A DNA stretch of 64,000 bases from positions 310,001 through 374,000 of the forward strand of contig NZ_JAUZQF010000001.1 in assembly GCF_030718205.1 (NCBI RefSeq), written 5' to 3'. This stretch comes from Nonomuraea turcica. GTDB taxonomy: Bacteria > Actinomycetota > Actinomycetes > Streptosporangiales > Streptosporangiaceae. Positions 44,041 through 53,466 of this stretch are shown here, one piece after another. The notes beneath the pieces were generated by a model. It was given only the letters and a program-made list of their open reading frames with translations, was not told the DNA's origin and made no database searches. The number at the start of each line of letters is the position of its first letter. The stretch's first letter is position 1. Both the position numbers and the translations under genes were made by a program.

Positions 44041-44657
44041 TCCGGGTGCTGATCGCCGACGATCATCCAGTGGTGCGGCAGGGGTTGCGGACGTTCCTCG
44101 ACCTGCAGGACGACATCACGGTCGTCGGCGAGGCCGGCGACGGGGCGCAGGCCGTCGAGCGGGTCGCGGAGCTGGCCCCCGACGTGCTGCTGCTGGATCT
44201 GAAGATGCCGGTGCTCGACGGCCTCGGCGCGCTGGAGCGCCTGGCCGGGACGACGACCAAAGTGGTCGTGCTGACGTCGGTGAGCGATCGTGGGGACGTG
44301 GGCCCGGCGATGCGCGCCGGTGCGTCCGGGTTCCTCTACAAGGACGTCGACCCGTCCGCGCTGGTCCACGCGGTCCGCGCCGTGCACGGCGGTCAGGTGC
44401 TGCTCGCGCCCGAAGCGGCCGAGGCGATGCTGTCCACGGCCGGAGCCCGGGACGTGCCGGCGCCGGTCCCGCTGACCGACCGCGAGCGCGAGGTGCTCGC
44501 GCTCATCGCGGCCGGCCGGTCCAACAGGGAGATCGCGCGGAGCCTGGCCGTCGCGGAGAAGACGGTCAAGACCCACGTCTCCAACGTGCTGATGAAGCTG
44601 GGCGTGCAGGACCGCACCCAGGCCGCACTGTACGCGGTACGGCACGGCCTGGGCTGA
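44037..44657 (+). CDS. NarL/FixJ-family response regulator
   Basis: 206 residues from a TTG start inside the overlap TTGA with the kinase stop, which makes translational coupling certain. The receiver domain has the acidic pair in LIADDHPVV, the phosphorylation Asp in DVLLLDLKMP, T/S in VVLTSVSD and Lys in GFLYKDVD. A LuxR-type helix-turn-helix closes the protein (LTDREREVLALIAAGRSNRE, then VKTHVSNVLMKLGVQDR). It is the partner of the GAF kinase. It ends 3 bp from the convergent secreted-protein stop. Confidence 0.93.
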   Translation: MIRVLIADDHPVVRQGLRTFLDLQDDITVVGEAGDGAQAVERVAELAPDVLLLDLKMPVLDGLGALERLAGTTTKVVVLTSVSDRGDVGPAMRAGASGFLYKDVDPSALVHAVRAVHGGQVLLAPEAAEAMLSTAGARDVPAPVPLTDREREVLALIAAGRSNREIARSLAVAEKTVKTHVSNVLMKLGVQDRTQAALYAVRHGLG

Positions 44658-44660
44658 GGG

Positions 44661-45326
44661 TCAGGTGTCCTTCTTGTTGTTGGTCTCGACGTGGCTGGAC
44701 GGCGGGTTGTACTCCTGGACCGGGGGCGGCGGCGTGTAGCCCCGCCCGGGCCGCGACGGGCTGACGATCGTCGTCTTGACCGTCTTGAGCCAGTGGTAAC
44801 CCTTGATGCCGAGGCGCTTGAGCTCGGCCTCGCTCATGTTCTCCATGCCCTGGTCCACGTCGAACGACAACACGCCGACGCGGGCCTTGGCGGTGCCCGT
44901 GGTGCCCTTCTTCAGCGTCACCTGGAAGTTGAGCCAGTCGGTCTTGCCCTTCTCCAGGCGTATCGGTCCCCAGCACCAGAACCAGCGGTCCTCCCAGGTG
45001 CACTTCGTGCCCTTGGGGCCGCCCCAGCGCAGGGTCGGCACGACGCCCTTCGGCACCTCGCCGCCCATCCAGTAGTAGTCGGCGTAGTGCGGGCCGAGGT
45101 TTTTCGCCTTCACGTAGTATGTGATCTTGCCGCCGCGCTTGGTACGCGTGGTGTGCTTGACCGAGATCTTGAAACTCGAGTACGGCGCCAGCCGCGCCGT
45201 CGACTTCGTGGGCGCCGCCGCGGTCGTGGCGGACGTGGCCGTGGTGGCGGCGCTGACCTGGCCGGGCGCGGCCAGGGTGCCGGCGGCGAGACCTCCGGCT
45301 AAGAACAGGCTGAAGCTTCTGCGCAT
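44661..45326 (-). CDS. Secreted DUF11-like protein with Pro-rich tail, paralogue of 40487
   Basis: 221 residues from ATG 45326, with GGGGAG upstream. A signal peptide (about 1-27, ending QVSAATT) precedes the same beta-sandwich as the protein at 40487: KNLGPHYADYYWMGGEVPKG, a Cys pair (TKCTWEDRWFWCW) and LSFDVDQGMENMSEAELKRL, then KTVKTTIV. A 30-residue Pro/Tyr/Asn tail follows and is unique to this copy. The shared DQGMENMS motif is not one I recognise. The two genes flank the queA, SDR and two-component genes, pointing to a local duplication. Function unknown. Confidence 0.72.
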   Translation of the reverse strand: MRRSFSLFLAGGLAAGTLAAPGQVSAATTATSATTAAAPTKSTARLAPYSSFKISVKHTTRTKRGGKITYYVKAKNLGPHYADYYWMGGEVPKGVVPTLRWGGPKGTKCTWEDRWFWCWGPIRLEKGKTDWLNFQVTLKKGTTGTAKARVGVLSFDVDQGMENMSEAELKRLGIKGYHWLKTVKTTIVSPSRPGRGYTPPPPVQEYNPPSSHVETNNKKDT

Positions 45327-45372
45327 GTGACGGCTCCCCGTACGGTGCTGGAAATCCCCGATCATCTCCACG

Positions 45373-45400
45373 ATTATTGCGGAGGGGAAATATTTCGCAA
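45373..45400 (-). promoter_or_regulatory. Candidate promoter of the second secreted-protein gene
   Basis: On the minus strand TTGCGA (45400-45395) and AATAAT (45378-45373) are separated by 16 bp in an AT-rich patch about 50 bp before the ATG at 45326. Confidence 0.5.
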
Positions 45401-45496
45401 AGAGCGATGATCTTTCGTGACCTGGGATGGCTTGCGGGGGTTCGCGTGGGCCCATCACGCTTGTGATCGGGGGATTCGCACAAGGGGGAGGACCAG

Positions 45497-48400
45497 GTGC
45501 CGGACACGCACCCCTTACAGGCGGGTGATCCGCAGACGCTGGGCACCTATCGGCTGCTCGGCCGCCTGGGCAAAGGGGCGCAGGGGATCGTCTTCAAGGG
45601 GGAGGCGCCCGATGGGCGGCTCGTGGCGATCAAGCTGCTGAAGACCCGGCTCGACAAGCCGGGGATCGACGGTGAGCGCTTCATGCGCGAGGTGGCCGCG
45701 GCGCGCCGGGTCGCCCAGTTCTGCACCGCCCAGGTGCTGGACGCCAACATGGACGGCGAGCAGGCGTACATCGTGAGTGAGCTGGTCGACGGCGTGTCGC
45801 TCCAGCTCGTGGTGCAGCGGGACGGGCCGCGCGCGGGCGGTGCGCTCTACCGGCTGGCCGTCGGGACGGTGACCGCGCTGGCCGCCATCCACCGGGCGGG
45901 CATCGTGCACCGGGACTTCAAGCCGAGCAACGTGCTGATCGGCAGCGACGGGCCCCGGGTCATCGACTTCGGCATCGCCAGGGCGCTGGACTCGGCGATG
46001 ACGATCAGCAGCGGGGTGGTGGGGACGCCGGCTTATATGTCGCCCGAGCAGATCTCCGCCGAACGGGTTGGGTCCGCCAGCGACATGTTCAGCTGGGGCC
46101 TGACCATGGTGTACGCCGCCACGGGGCGGCCCGCGTTCGGGCAGGACAGCCTGCCGGCGGTCATCTACCGGGTGATGAACGAGGAGCCGGATCTGTCGGT
46201 GCTGCCCGACGATCTGCGGCCGATTGTGCAGGCGTGCCTCAGCAAGCGGGCCGAGGAGCGGCCTACGGCGGCCGAGGCGCTGTTCGCGCTGCTGGAGCAC
46301 CAGGGGGAGTCGCCTCGGCTCGACGACGAGGTCGCCCTCACCACCGGCTCCCAGCTCGCCGCCGAACAAACTCCCCCCATCCCCGGCCCGGCGGGCATCC
46401 CTGGCTCTGCGGCGGGCTTCGCCGCTACCCCTGGCCTCGCAGCCCCGGCACCCACCCCAGGCTCCGCATTCGCCCACGGGTGGGCACCCACTCCCGGCTG
46501 GGCGAGCCCAGAAGGCCACCCGGCCGAAACTTCCGGCCCGCATGGCGCCGGCCCGCATGGCGCCGGCCCGCAGGGTGCCGGCCCGCAGGGTGCTGGGCCG
46601 CAGGGTGCTGGGCCGCAGGGTGCTGGGCCGCAGGGTGCTGGGCCGCAGGGTGCTGGGCCGCAGGGTGCTGGGCCGCAGGGTGCTGGGCCGCACAGTGCTG
46701 GGCCGCATGGCGCTGGCTCGCATGGCGCTGGGTCGCATGGCGCCGGCCCGCATGGCGCCGGCCCGCATGGCGCCGGGCCTCAGGGCGCCGGGCCTCAGGG
46801 CGTTGGCCCGCAGGGCACCGGCCCGCATGGCACCGGCCCGCGGGGCGCTGAGCCTCAGGGCGTTGGCCCGCAGGGGGTCGGGCCGCATGGCGCTGGGCCG
46901 CACAGTGCTGGGCCACAGGGCACTGGGCCGCAGGGCGCCGGCCCGCATGGCGCCGGCCCGCATGGCACCGGCCCGCGGGGCGCTGAGCCTCAGGGCGTGG
47001 GCCCGCAGGGTGTCGGCCCGCAGGGTGTCGGCCCGCAGGGTGTCGGCCCGCAGGGTGTCGGCCCGCATGGCGCTGGCCCGCATGGCGCCGGGCCTCAGGG
47101 CGTTGGCCCGCAGGGCGCTGGGCCGCAGGGCCGCGGGCCGCAGAGTGGCGGAGCGGGAGGGGTGCCTGCGGCCTCCGGGTGGGTGAGTCCGGAAGGGCGG
47201 CCGGCTGCCGCATCCGGGTGGGTCAGTCCCGATGGGCAGGGGCGTGCGGCCTCCGCGTGGGCCAGCCCCTCCGGAGAGGCCCACACGCAGCCCCGGGCGT
47301 CCGGGGCCGAGGCGGTCGACCGTCACCCGCCCGCCGGGCACCCGCCGGGTTCGCCGTCGCAGCAACCGGCTGGTGGGCAGGGCGCTTCCAGCAGGCCGTC
47401 GGCGGGCTCCTTCGTGCCGGCGCAAGGCCAGCAGCACATGCCGCCGCCGTATCCGATGAGAGCGACGGGATCGCCCGCGCAGGACCCGGCAGCCGGTCAC
47501 ATGGGATCGGCCGGGCAGGCGGGTGTTCAAAGGCGCGCCGAAGCTCACGGGCAGGCCGGTGTGCAGGGGCAGGCCGGTGTGCAGGGGCAGCCCGGTGTGC
47601 AGGGGCAGCCCGGGATGCGGCAGCACCCCGGGGTGCAAGGGGCGGCGGGCGATCATGGGCGTGGCGGCTCGGGCCGGCCCGCCGGCCCAGGGCACGGGGA
47701 GGCGCGGGCACGAGGGGACAACGACGCGTTCTTCAAGCACACACCACTCGAGGAGCGGACCGACGCGGCCGACGCCAGGCGGAGGCGCGCTGCCCTGGTC
47801 GCGGGCACCCTGGTCGTGGCGCTCGCCCTGGCCGGCGGCGTGCTGTACTTCGGGCCGAAGATGTTCGGACCCGCCGCCGGGGGCGAGAACGTCGCCCAGG
47901 TGACCACGTCCCTCAGCCCGACGGCCGCCACACCCACGGCTGCCACGCCGACGGCCCCCACGCCCACGCCCACGGCCCCCACCCCCACCCCGACGGCGCC
48001 GACACCCACCCCCACAGCGGTGACCCCGACCCCCACACCCACCCAGGACCAGCCCCAGGAGCAGACGGTCCCCGTGGTGGGCAAGCAGGACGGCACGTCG
48101 CTCAAGGGCCATACCAAGGGCGTCCAGACGTTCTCCGCCGTCTCCGTGAGTGACAAGACGACCTGGCTGGTCACCGGCGGACAGGACGGCAGGGTACGCC
48201 TGTGGGACCTGGCCAAGCACAAGTCCCTGGCCACCATGAAGGGCCACAGCCAGGAGGTGTACGCCGTGGCCGGCGCGATGATGGGCAAAACCCCCGTCGC
48301 GGTCTCCGGCGGCTACGACGGCAGCGTCCGCCTGTGGAACCTCAAGACCCGCAAGGGCAAGGTCCTCGGCTGGCACGGCGACGCCGTCTACTCGGTCGCC

Positions 48401-49033
48401 GTGACCAAGGTCAAGGACAAGTGGATGGCGGTCACCGGCGACGCCGACGGCTACCTGAGATTCTGGGACCTGGGCAAGCGCAAGGCCACGGGCAAGAGCA
48501 TCAGGGCCCACCGCAAGCCGGTGAACTGGCTCAGCGCCACCCACATCGGCGACCGCGCGATCGCGATCTCGGCCAGCGAGGATGAGTCGCTCCGCATGTG
48601 GGACATGTCCAAGCGCAAGTCGTACGGGAAGACGTACAAGGGCCACTCGAAGGGCGTGTACGCGGTCACGGTGGGCAAGGTCGATGACGAGACAGTCGTG
48701 GCATCGGGCGGCAAAGACGGGAAAATCCGGATTTGGGACCCGACAAACGGCAAAACCATCGGCACCATGTCCGGCCACAAGAAGATCATCTACTCGCTGT
48801 CCTTCGGCACCATGGCCGACCGGCCGGTCCTGCTGTCGGGCAGCACCGACGGCACGATCAGGCTGTGGGACCTCGGCACCCGCAAGGCGCTCGGCAAGCC
48901 GGTCAAAGCACACAAGAGCGGCGTGTACGCCGTAGGCATCGTCCGCCTCGACGACCGCGTCACCCTCGTCTCGGCCGGCAAGGACAAGCTGGTCAGGCTG
49001 TGGAAGGCCGGGGATGCGCCTACGGGTTCTTGA
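45497..49033 (+). CDS. Membrane Ser/Thr protein kinase with pentapeptide repeat linker and WD40 propeller
   Basis: 1178 residues, GTG start with GGGGGAGGA upstream. The kinase domain (about 19-270) has [13 protein letters not shown], the ATP lysine in [16 protein letters not shown] (about 137) and [10 protein letters not shown], so it is catalytically complete. About 41 copies of a Gly-Pro-Gln/His-Gly-Ala/Val/Thr pentapeptide follow (347-551), then more low-complexity sequence. One membrane helix lies at about 765, then a TPTP stalk. Seven WD repeats (about 868-1178; [49 protein letters not shown]) form a complete seven-bladed propeller outside the cell, probably the sensor. The last 14 bp overlap the convergent gene. 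Confidence 0.9.
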   Translation: MPDTHPLQAGDPQTLGTYRLLGRLGKGAQGIVFKGEAPDGRLVAIKLLKTRLDKPGIDGERFMREVAAARRVAQFCTAQVLDANMDGEQAYIVSELVDGVSLQLVVQRDGPRAGGALYRLAVGTVTALAAIHRAGIVHRDFKPSNVLIGSDGPRVIDFGIARALDSAMTISSGVVGTPAYMSPEQISAERVGSASDMFSWGLTMVYAATGRPAFGQDSLPAVIYRVMNEEPDLSVLPDDLRPIVQACLSKRAEERPTAAEALFALLEHQGESPRLDDEVALTTGSQLAAEQTPPIPGPAGIPGSAAGFAATPGLAAPAPTPGSAFAHGWAPTPGWASPEGHPAETSGPHGAGPHGAGPQGAGPQGAGPQGAGPQGAGPQGAGPQGAGPQGAGPQGAGPHSAGPHGAGSHGAGSHGAGPHGAGPHGAGPQGAGPQGVGPQGTGPHGTGPRGAEPQGVGPQGVGPHGAGPHSAGPQGTGPQGAGPHGAGPHGTGPRGAEPQGVGPQGVGPQGVGPQGVGPQGVGPHGAGPHGAGPQGVGPQGAGPQGRGPQSGGAGGVPAASGWVSPEGRPAAASGWVSPDGQGRAASAWASPSGEAHTQPRASGAEAVDRHPPAGHPPGSPSQQPAGGQGASSRPSAGSFVPAQGQQHMPPPYPMRATGSPAQDPAAGHMGSAGQAGVQRRAEAHGQAGVQGQAGVQGQPGVQGQPGMRQHPGVQGAAGDHGRGGSGRPAGPGHGEARARGDNDAFFKHTPLEERTDAADARRRRAALVAGTLVVALALAGGVLYFGPKMFGPAAGGENVAQVTTSLSPTAATPTAATPTAPTPTPTAPTPTPTAPTPTPTAVTPTPTPTQDQPQEQTVPVVGKQDGTSLKGHTKGVQTFSAVSVSDKTTWLVTGGQDGRVRLWDLAKHKSLATMKGHSQEVYAVAGAMMGKTPVAVSGGYDGSVRLWNLKTRKGKVLGWHGDAVYSVAVTKVKDKWMAVTGDADGYLRFWDLGKRKATGKSIRAHRKPVNWLSATHIGDRAIAISASEDESLRMWDMSKRKSYGKTYKGHSKGVYAVTVGKVDDETVVASGGKDGKIRIWDPTNGKTIGTMSGHKKIIYSLSFGTMADRPVLLSGSTDGTIRLWDLGTRKALGKPVKAHKSGVYAVGIVRLDDRVTLVSAGKDKLVRLWKAGDAPTGS
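46535..47149 (+). repeat. 15-bp tandem repeat, about 41 copies, inside the kinase gene
   Basis: The unit GGCCCGCAGGGTGCT and variants run in register with the codons for 615 bp. Eight nearly identical copies stand together at about 46565-46684. A higher-order block ([18 protein letters not shown]) is present twice, showing secondary duplication. A separate 18-bp repeat (GTGCAGGGGCAGGCCGGT type) follows at about 47551-47640. Confidence 0.93.
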
Positions 49034-49736
49034 GCGGCTCGAAGATCGCGTGGTGGGCGGCCACGAGCGCACGGCGTACCGCGCGGTCGAGCTCGCGCAG
49101 TGCGGCGCCGCGGGCGGCGATCTGCCCGGAGGTGAGCCCCCGGTCGTCGGCGAGGCTCAGCACGGCGGCCAGCCGCGCGGCCAGCGCCGAGACGCGATGC
49201 GCCCGCGCGGGATAGCCCGGCGCCAGATCGCCGCCCCGCGGCCCGAGCTCGGGACGGCCCTGCGCGGGCCCGTCGACGGAGGCCAGTGCCTCGGTGGCCG
49301 AGCGGATCGCGTCCGACAGCTCGCGCTCGGCCTCGGCCAGCGAGGGCAGGTCATGGCGTACCGGCCCGGATTCGTGCACGTCCAGCCGTACGCCGACATA
49401 GGACGACCCGCGCAGGTCCGGCGCCGGCACCAGCCCGAGGTTGTGGTCGTCGAGCACAGCGATCACGGCCTGTCCGGCGTCGACCGCGGCCGAGTTGAAC
49501 GTCGCAGGACCCGACAGCCCGAGCGGGTCGCCCGGCGCGGGCAGGGCGAGGCGCACCTCGCGCAGCCCGCTCGCGCGCAGGTTTGCGAGGTATTTACGCA
49601 ACGGGACCTCGCCCGCGATGACGGGCCCGCCGGCGGATTCTACGTGGTCAGCCGCCTCGTCGAGGCCGACGTGGCCGGCAAGCCACGCGTTGCCCCAGGC
49701 GACCAGGGACGGACAGACAGGCGATTCAGGGCGCAC
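49020..49736 (-). CDS. Conserved hypothetical protein
   Basis: 238 residues from GTG 49736; an open frame reaches 49790 but the codons before 49736 lack GC third-position bias. The protein begins VRPESPVCPSLVAWGNAWLAG and ends in a helical region RELDRAVRRALVAAHHAIFEP. No signal peptide, membrane helix or known motif. Strand/loop sections (VRLALPAPGDPLGL, QAVIAVLDDHNLGLVPAPD) precede the helical half (about 125-238). I do not recognise a characterised family, though I believe similar proteins are widespread in actinomycetes. It overlaps the kinase gene end by 14 bp and diverges from the ABC gene by 68 bp. Confidence 0.7.
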   Translation of the reverse strand: MRPESPVCPSLVAWGNAWLAGHVGLDEAADHVESAGGPVIAGEVPLRKYLANLRASGLREVRLALPAPGDPLGLSGPATFNSAAVDAGQAVIAVLDDHNLGLVPAPDLRGSSYVGVRLDVHESGPVRHDLPSLAEAERELSDAIRSATEALASVDGPAQGRPELGPRGGDLAPGYPARAHRVSALAARLAAVLSLADDRGLTSGQIAARGAALRELDRAVRRALVAAHHAIFEPLKNP

Positions 49737-49804
49737 CGATCCACGATAAGCGCTCGGCCTGCAATAGGTTTGTCCCCAGGGTGACTCCAAAGGGAGGTTC
49801 GGGG

Positions 49805-50593
49805 ATGGGTGGTCAGGTGCTGCGGCTCCAGGACGTCGCCGTCAGGCGCGACGGAGCGGCCCTGTTGCGCGGCATCGACTGGACGGTCAATGCGGACGAG
49901 CGATGGGCCGTCATCGGCCCCAATGGCGCGGGCAAGACCACGTTGCTGCAGGTCGCCAGCACGTTGCTCTACCCGAGCGAGGGCGTGGTCGAGGTGCTCG
50001 GGGAGCGGCTGGGGCAGGCGGACGTGTTCGATCTGCGGCCGCGCATCGGACTCGCGAGCGCCGCGCTGGCCGAGCGCATCCCACCCGAGGAGAAGGTCAT
50101 CGACCTGGTGCTGACCGCCTCCTACGGGATCATGGGCCGCTGGACCGAGGAATATGACTCCAATGACGTGACCCGCGCGGTCGAGCTGATCGACATGATG
50201 GGCGCGGCTCATTTGATCAGGCGGCGCTTCGGCACGTTGTCCGAGGGGGAGCGCAAGCGGGTGCAGATCGCCCGCGCGCTCATGCCCGATCCCGAGGTGC
50301 TCCTGCTCGACGAGCCCGCGGCCGGGCTCGACCTCGGCGGTCGCGAGGACCTGGTGCGCCGCCTGGCGTTGCTGGCCGGCGACTTCCGCTCGCCGACGCT
50401 GGTCTTGGTGACGCACCACGTGGAGGAAGTGCCCGCCGGGTTCACGCATGGGCTTCTGCTGCGGCATGGCTCCGTGGTGTCCCAGGGGCCGCTCGAGCAC
50501 GTGATGACGTCCGACAACCTGTCCCAGACGTTCGGGGTGCCGCTGACGCTGGATCGCAGTGCAGAGGGCCGCTGGTACGCCCGCGCGTACTAG
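49805..50593 (+). CDS. ABC transporter ATP-binding protein
   Basis: 262 residues from ATG 49805 with AAGGGAGGT upstream. Walker A is IGPNGAGKTTLLQV, the Q-loop region is IGLASAALAERIP, the signature is LSEGERKRVQIAR and Walker B is VLLLDEPAAGLDLGG. The H-loop is LVTHHVEEV. The C-loop reads L-S-E-G-E in place of L-S-G-G-Q. No permease or binding protein is next to it. It belongs to the lone YjjK/YlmA-like ABC ATPases, so the partner must lie elsewhere if it transports at all. Confidence 0.88.
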   Translation: MGGQVLRLQDVAVRRDGAALLRGIDWTVNADERWAVIGPNGAGKTTLLQVASTLLYPSEGVVEVLGERLGQADVFDLRPRIGLASAALAERIPPEEKVIDLVLTASYGIMGRWTEEYDSNDVTRAVELIDMMGAAHLIRRRFGTLSEGERKRVQIARALMPDPEVLLLDEPAAGLDLGGREDLVRRLALLAGDFRSPTLVLVTHHVEEVPAGFTHGLLLRHGSVVSQGPLEHVMTSDNLSQTFGVPLTLDRSAEGRWYARAY

Positions 50594-50695
50594 CGAGATC
50601 GCGATAGTAGATCACTTTTATGCACACAAAAGGCCCCGCCAGCTGAAACGAAATAGGATCTACGGAGTCGGTCCCCTCGACTTCGGAGCGTCGCC

Positions 50696-51616
50696 ATGTC
50701 CGTCGAGCAGCTCATCGTCGCCCTCGTCGTGGTCGCGGCGGTGGGCTTCGGAATGGTCCGCACCATCCGCATCATCCCGCAGGCCACGGCGGCCATCGTC
50801 GAGCGGCTCGGGCGCTACCACAGGACGCTGACGCCGGGACTGAACCTGGTGGTGCCGTTCATCGACCGCATCAAGGACATGATCGACCTGCGTGAGCAGG
50901 TGGTGTCGTTCCCGCCCCAGCCGGTGATCACGTCCGACAACCTGGTGGTCTCCATCGACACGGTGATCTACTTCCAGGTCACGAACCCGAAGAAGGCCAC
51001 GTACGAGATCGCGAACTTCCTCATCGGCGTCGAGCAGCTCACGGTCACCACGCTGCGCAACGTGGTCGGCGGCATGGACCTGGAGCGCACGCTGACCTCG
51101 CGCGAGGACATCAACACCGCGCTGCGCGGCGTGCTCGACGAGGCGACCGGCAAGTGGGGCATCCGCGTCAACCGCGTCGAGCTGAAGGCCATCGATCCGC
51201 CCGCCTCCATCCAGGACTCGATGGAGAAGCAGATGCGCGCCGACCGCGACAAGCGCGCCGCCGTGCTGACCGCAGAGGGCCAGCGGCAGGCGGCGATCCT
51301 GCAGGCCGAGGGTGAGAAGCAGGCGTCGGTGCTGCGGGCGCGCGGTGAGGCGGAGGCGGCCGTGCTGCGGGCCCAGGCCGAGGCCGAGGCGCAGGCCATG
51401 CGTGCCAAGGGGCAGGCGGACGCGATCGGGATGGTGTTCAAGGCCATCCATGAGGGGAAGCCCACCCAGCAACTGCTCGCTTACCAGTATCTGCAGACCC
51501 TGCCGGAGATCGCCAAAGGCGAGGCAAATAAGATCTGGATCGTCCCATCGGAGATGGGCAAGGTCCTGGAGAGCCTTGGCGGCCTGTTCACACCCCCCAA
51601 GAGCCCAGATACGTAA
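50696..51616 (+). CDS. SPFH/band 7 (stomatin-like) membrane protein
   Basis: 306 residues. One N-terminal membrane helix (about 5-23) precedes the band 7 domain: TAAIVERLGRYHRTLTPGLN, VPFIDRIKDMIDLREQVVSF and the conserved central region ATGKWGIRVNRVELKAIDPP. A long coiled-coil follows (about 180-245, alternating AEGE/ARGEAEA/RAQAEAEA). This is the QmcA/stomatin layout; the proteins organise lipid microdomains and bind FtsH or NfeD. No nfeD-like gene is adjacent. The next gene follows after 11 bp with its own GGAGG. Confidence 0.9.
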   Translation: MSVEQLIVALVVVAAVGFGMVRTIRIIPQATAAIVERLGRYHRTLTPGLNLVVPFIDRIKDMIDLREQVVSFPPQPVITSDNLVVSIDTVIYFQVTNPKKATYEIANFLIGVEQLTVTTLRNVVGGMDLERTLTSREDINTALRGVLDEATGKWGIRVNRVELKAIDPPASIQDSMEKQMRADRDKRAAVLTAEGQRQAAILQAEGEKQASVLRARGEAEAAVLRAQAEAEAQAMRAKGQADAIGMVFKAIHEGKPTQQLLAYQYLQTLPEIAKGEANKIWIVPSEMGKVLESLGGLFTPPKSPDT

Positions 51617-51627
51617 AAGGAGGGTTC

Positions 51628-52383
51628 GTGACGGGGTGGGAGCTGGTCGCGGTCTGCGCGGCCGGGGTGGTGGCCGGTGCCATCAACGCGGTCGTCGGGT
51701 CGGGCTCGCTGATCACGTTCCCGACGCTGGTGGCCATCGGCGTCGATCCCGTCACGGCGAACGTCTCCAACACCATCGGCCTGGTGCCCGGCTCCTTCAC
51801 CGGCGCGTACGGCTACCGCCCCGAGCTCCTCGGCCAGCGCGACCGCCTGCTGCGCCTGGGCGCGGCCTCGGCGGCCGGCGCGCTGATCGGCGGCATCCTG
51901 CTGCTGTTCCTGGACCCCGACGTCTTCGAGATCGTCGTCGTCGCGCTGATCGCGCTGGCCTGCGTGCTCGTCGTGGCGCAGCCGCGGATCAACCGCTGGC
52001 TCGCCGAGCGCCGCGAGCACGCGCACCCGCACGGGGGCCCGGCGTTGTGGCTGGGCGTGCTGGCCGCGGGCGTTTACGGCGGGTATTTCGGCGCGGCTCA
52101 AGGCGTGCTGCTGATCGGCCTGCTGGGCAGCTTCCTCGACGACCACCTCCAGCGGGTCAACGCCGCCAAGAACGTCCTCGCGCTGATCGTCAACGCCGTG
52201 GCGGCCACGCTGTTCCTGGCGGTCGCGGACGTGGACATGCAGGCCGTGGCCGGGGTGGGGATAGGCGCGGTGGTCGGCGGATTCCTGGGAGCCCGGGTAG
52301 GGCGGCGGATCCCTGCGCCTGTCTTGCGGGGCGTCATCGTGTGCGTGGGGATCGCGGCGATTATCGTACTGGTGTACGGATAG
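51628..52383 (+). CDS. TSUP-family (TauE/SafE) membrane transporter
   Basis: 251 residues, GTG start with AAGGAGG seven bases upstream. Seven to eight hydrophobic helices are separated by short loops. The first repeat carries GAINAVVGSGSLITFPTLVA and NTIGLVPGSFTGAYGYRPEL, both typical of TSUP permeases. The second repeat has AAGVYGGYFGAAQGVLLIGLLG and NAAKNVLALIVNAVAATLF. The family exports or imports sulphur oxyanions and organosulphonates; the substrate here cannot be read from the sequence. It is probably co-transcribed with the SPFH gene. Confidence 0.9.
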   Translation: MTGWELVAVCAAGVVAGAINAVVGSGSLITFPTLVAIGVDPVTANVSNTIGLVPGSFTGAYGYRPELLGQRDRLLRLGAASAAGALIGGILLLFLDPDVFEIVVVALIALACVLVVAQPRINRWLAERREHAHPHGGPALWLGVLAAGVYGGYFGAAQGVLLIGLLGSFLDDHLQRVNAAKNVLALIVNAVAATLFLAVADVDMQAVAGVGIGAVVGGFLGARVGRRIPAPVLRGVIVCVGIAAIIVLVYG

Positions 52384-52405
52384 GTGTGGTGGGTATAACC
52401 CGGAC

Positions 52406-52627
52406 ATGAAGGGTGACCGGGTGGAGATCGTCATCGACGCGGGCGGCACGCCACGTACTTACGAGATCAAGGCCACCCGTGCCGGTCGGCGGGTGGAGGT
52501 GACCACGGGCCGGGGGCTCGTCGAGGTGAGCGAGGTCACCCGTAGCGGCACCGCCGTACGCACGGCCCGGTTCATGTCCAGCCGCATCCTCGCCCTGGTG
52601 GAGCACCCGGCCGACGAGGTCAGCTGA
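52406..52627 (+). CDS. Small hypothetical protein
   Basis: 73 residues, MKGDRVEIVIDAGGTPRTYE onward. A beta-rich pattern alternates (VEIVIDA, YEIKATRAGRRVEVTT, LVEVSEVTRS, VRTARFMSSRILALVEH), with no cysteine or membrane helix. It follows the TSUP gene after 22 bp. Its stop overlaps the end of the convergent SDR gene by 8 bp. I do not recognise the family. Clean GC third positions support coding. Confidence 0.65.
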   Translation: MKGDRVEIVIDAGGTPRTYEIKATRAGRRVEVTTGRGLVEVSEVTRSGTAVRTARFMSSRILALVEHPADEVS

Positions 52628-53438
52628 AGTCGGCGGCGTGGTCGCGCGCCCACTGGCGGAAGGTCAGCGCCGGCCTGCCGAGCAGCCGCCGCACCGTGTC
52701 GGTGACCGGCTCCGGGCTGGTCACGAAGCCGTCCCACGTCCGTAGCGCGCTCTCCACGAACGTCGGGTCACCCCACGCCGCCATGAGCTGGTCGCGGGCC
52801 TCCTCCGGCGGCTGCTCCTCCCAGCGCACCTCGCGCCCGGCCGCTTCGCCGATCACCCGCACCTGCTCGGCCTGGGTGAGCTGCTCCGGCCCGGTGAGGA
52901 TGTACGTGGCCCCGTTGTGGCCAGCGGAGGTGAGCACGTGGACGGCCACCGCCGCGATGTCCTTCTCGTGGATCAGCGACCTCGACGCCTGCCCGTAGGG
53001 CCACCGCACGACACCCTGACGGATCTGCCCGGCCCAGCCCAGCGTGTTGGCCGCGAAGCCGCCGGGCCGCAGGAACGTCCAGCCGAGCCCGGAATGCCGG
53101 ATCAGCTGCTCGATCTCGTGGTAGTGCGTCACCGGCTCATCCGCTACGTTCGCCGACAGGTAGACCACGCGCCGCGCGTGCTTGGCGATCGCCGCGATCA
53201 CCTCGTCGGCGCCGGCCGCTGTGACGCTCGGCCAGAGCAGGAACACGCTCTCCACGTCCTCCAACGCGGGCTCCAGCGTCTCTGCCGCGTTCAGGTCACC
53301 CTGCGCCATCTCGACGGGCAGCCGCGCCCGCGCCGGGTCTCTGACGAGCGCCCGCACCTCCAGTCCGGCCTCCGCGAGCTGGGAAACCACATGCCTGCCA
53401 ACATTGCCGGTCGCGCCGGTCACCAGAATCTTGCCCAT
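52620..53438 (-). CDS. NmrA-like NAD(P)-binding protein
   Basis: 272 residues from ATG 53438 (seven earlier codons are possible). The Rossmann motif is ILVTGATGNVGRHVVSQLAE. AQGDLNAAETLEPALEDVESVF and VVYLSANVADEP are typical of atypical SDRs of the NmrA/YwnB kind. GWTFLRPGGFAANTLGWAG is the usual substrate-side segment. It lacks a Tyr-x3-Lys pair, so a binding or sensor function is as likely as a reductase. It shares 8 bp with the end of the convergent small gene. Confidence 0.85.
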   Translation of the reverse strand: MGKILVTGATGNVGRHVVSQLAEAGLEVRALVRDPARARLPVEMAQGDLNAAETLEPALEDVESVFLLWPSVTAAGADEVIAAIAKHARRVVYLSANVADEPVTHYHEIEQLIRHSGLGWTFLRPGGFAANTLGWAGQIRQGVVRWPYGQASRSLIHEKDIAAVAVHVLTSAGHNGATYILTGPEQLTQAEQVRVIGEAAGREVRWEEQPPEEARDQLMAAWGDPTFVESALRTWDGFVTSPEPVTDTVRRLLGRPALTFRQWARDHAADFS

Positions 53439-53466
53439 GACTCGACCGTAGAACCTCAACCAAACT

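Noticed and set aside
45515..49072. A 1185-codon open frame on the minus strand opposite the kinase gene
   Set aside because: It is open only because the GC-rich 15-bp repeat lacks stops. It has no domain pattern and the plus frame encodes a complete kinase and propeller.
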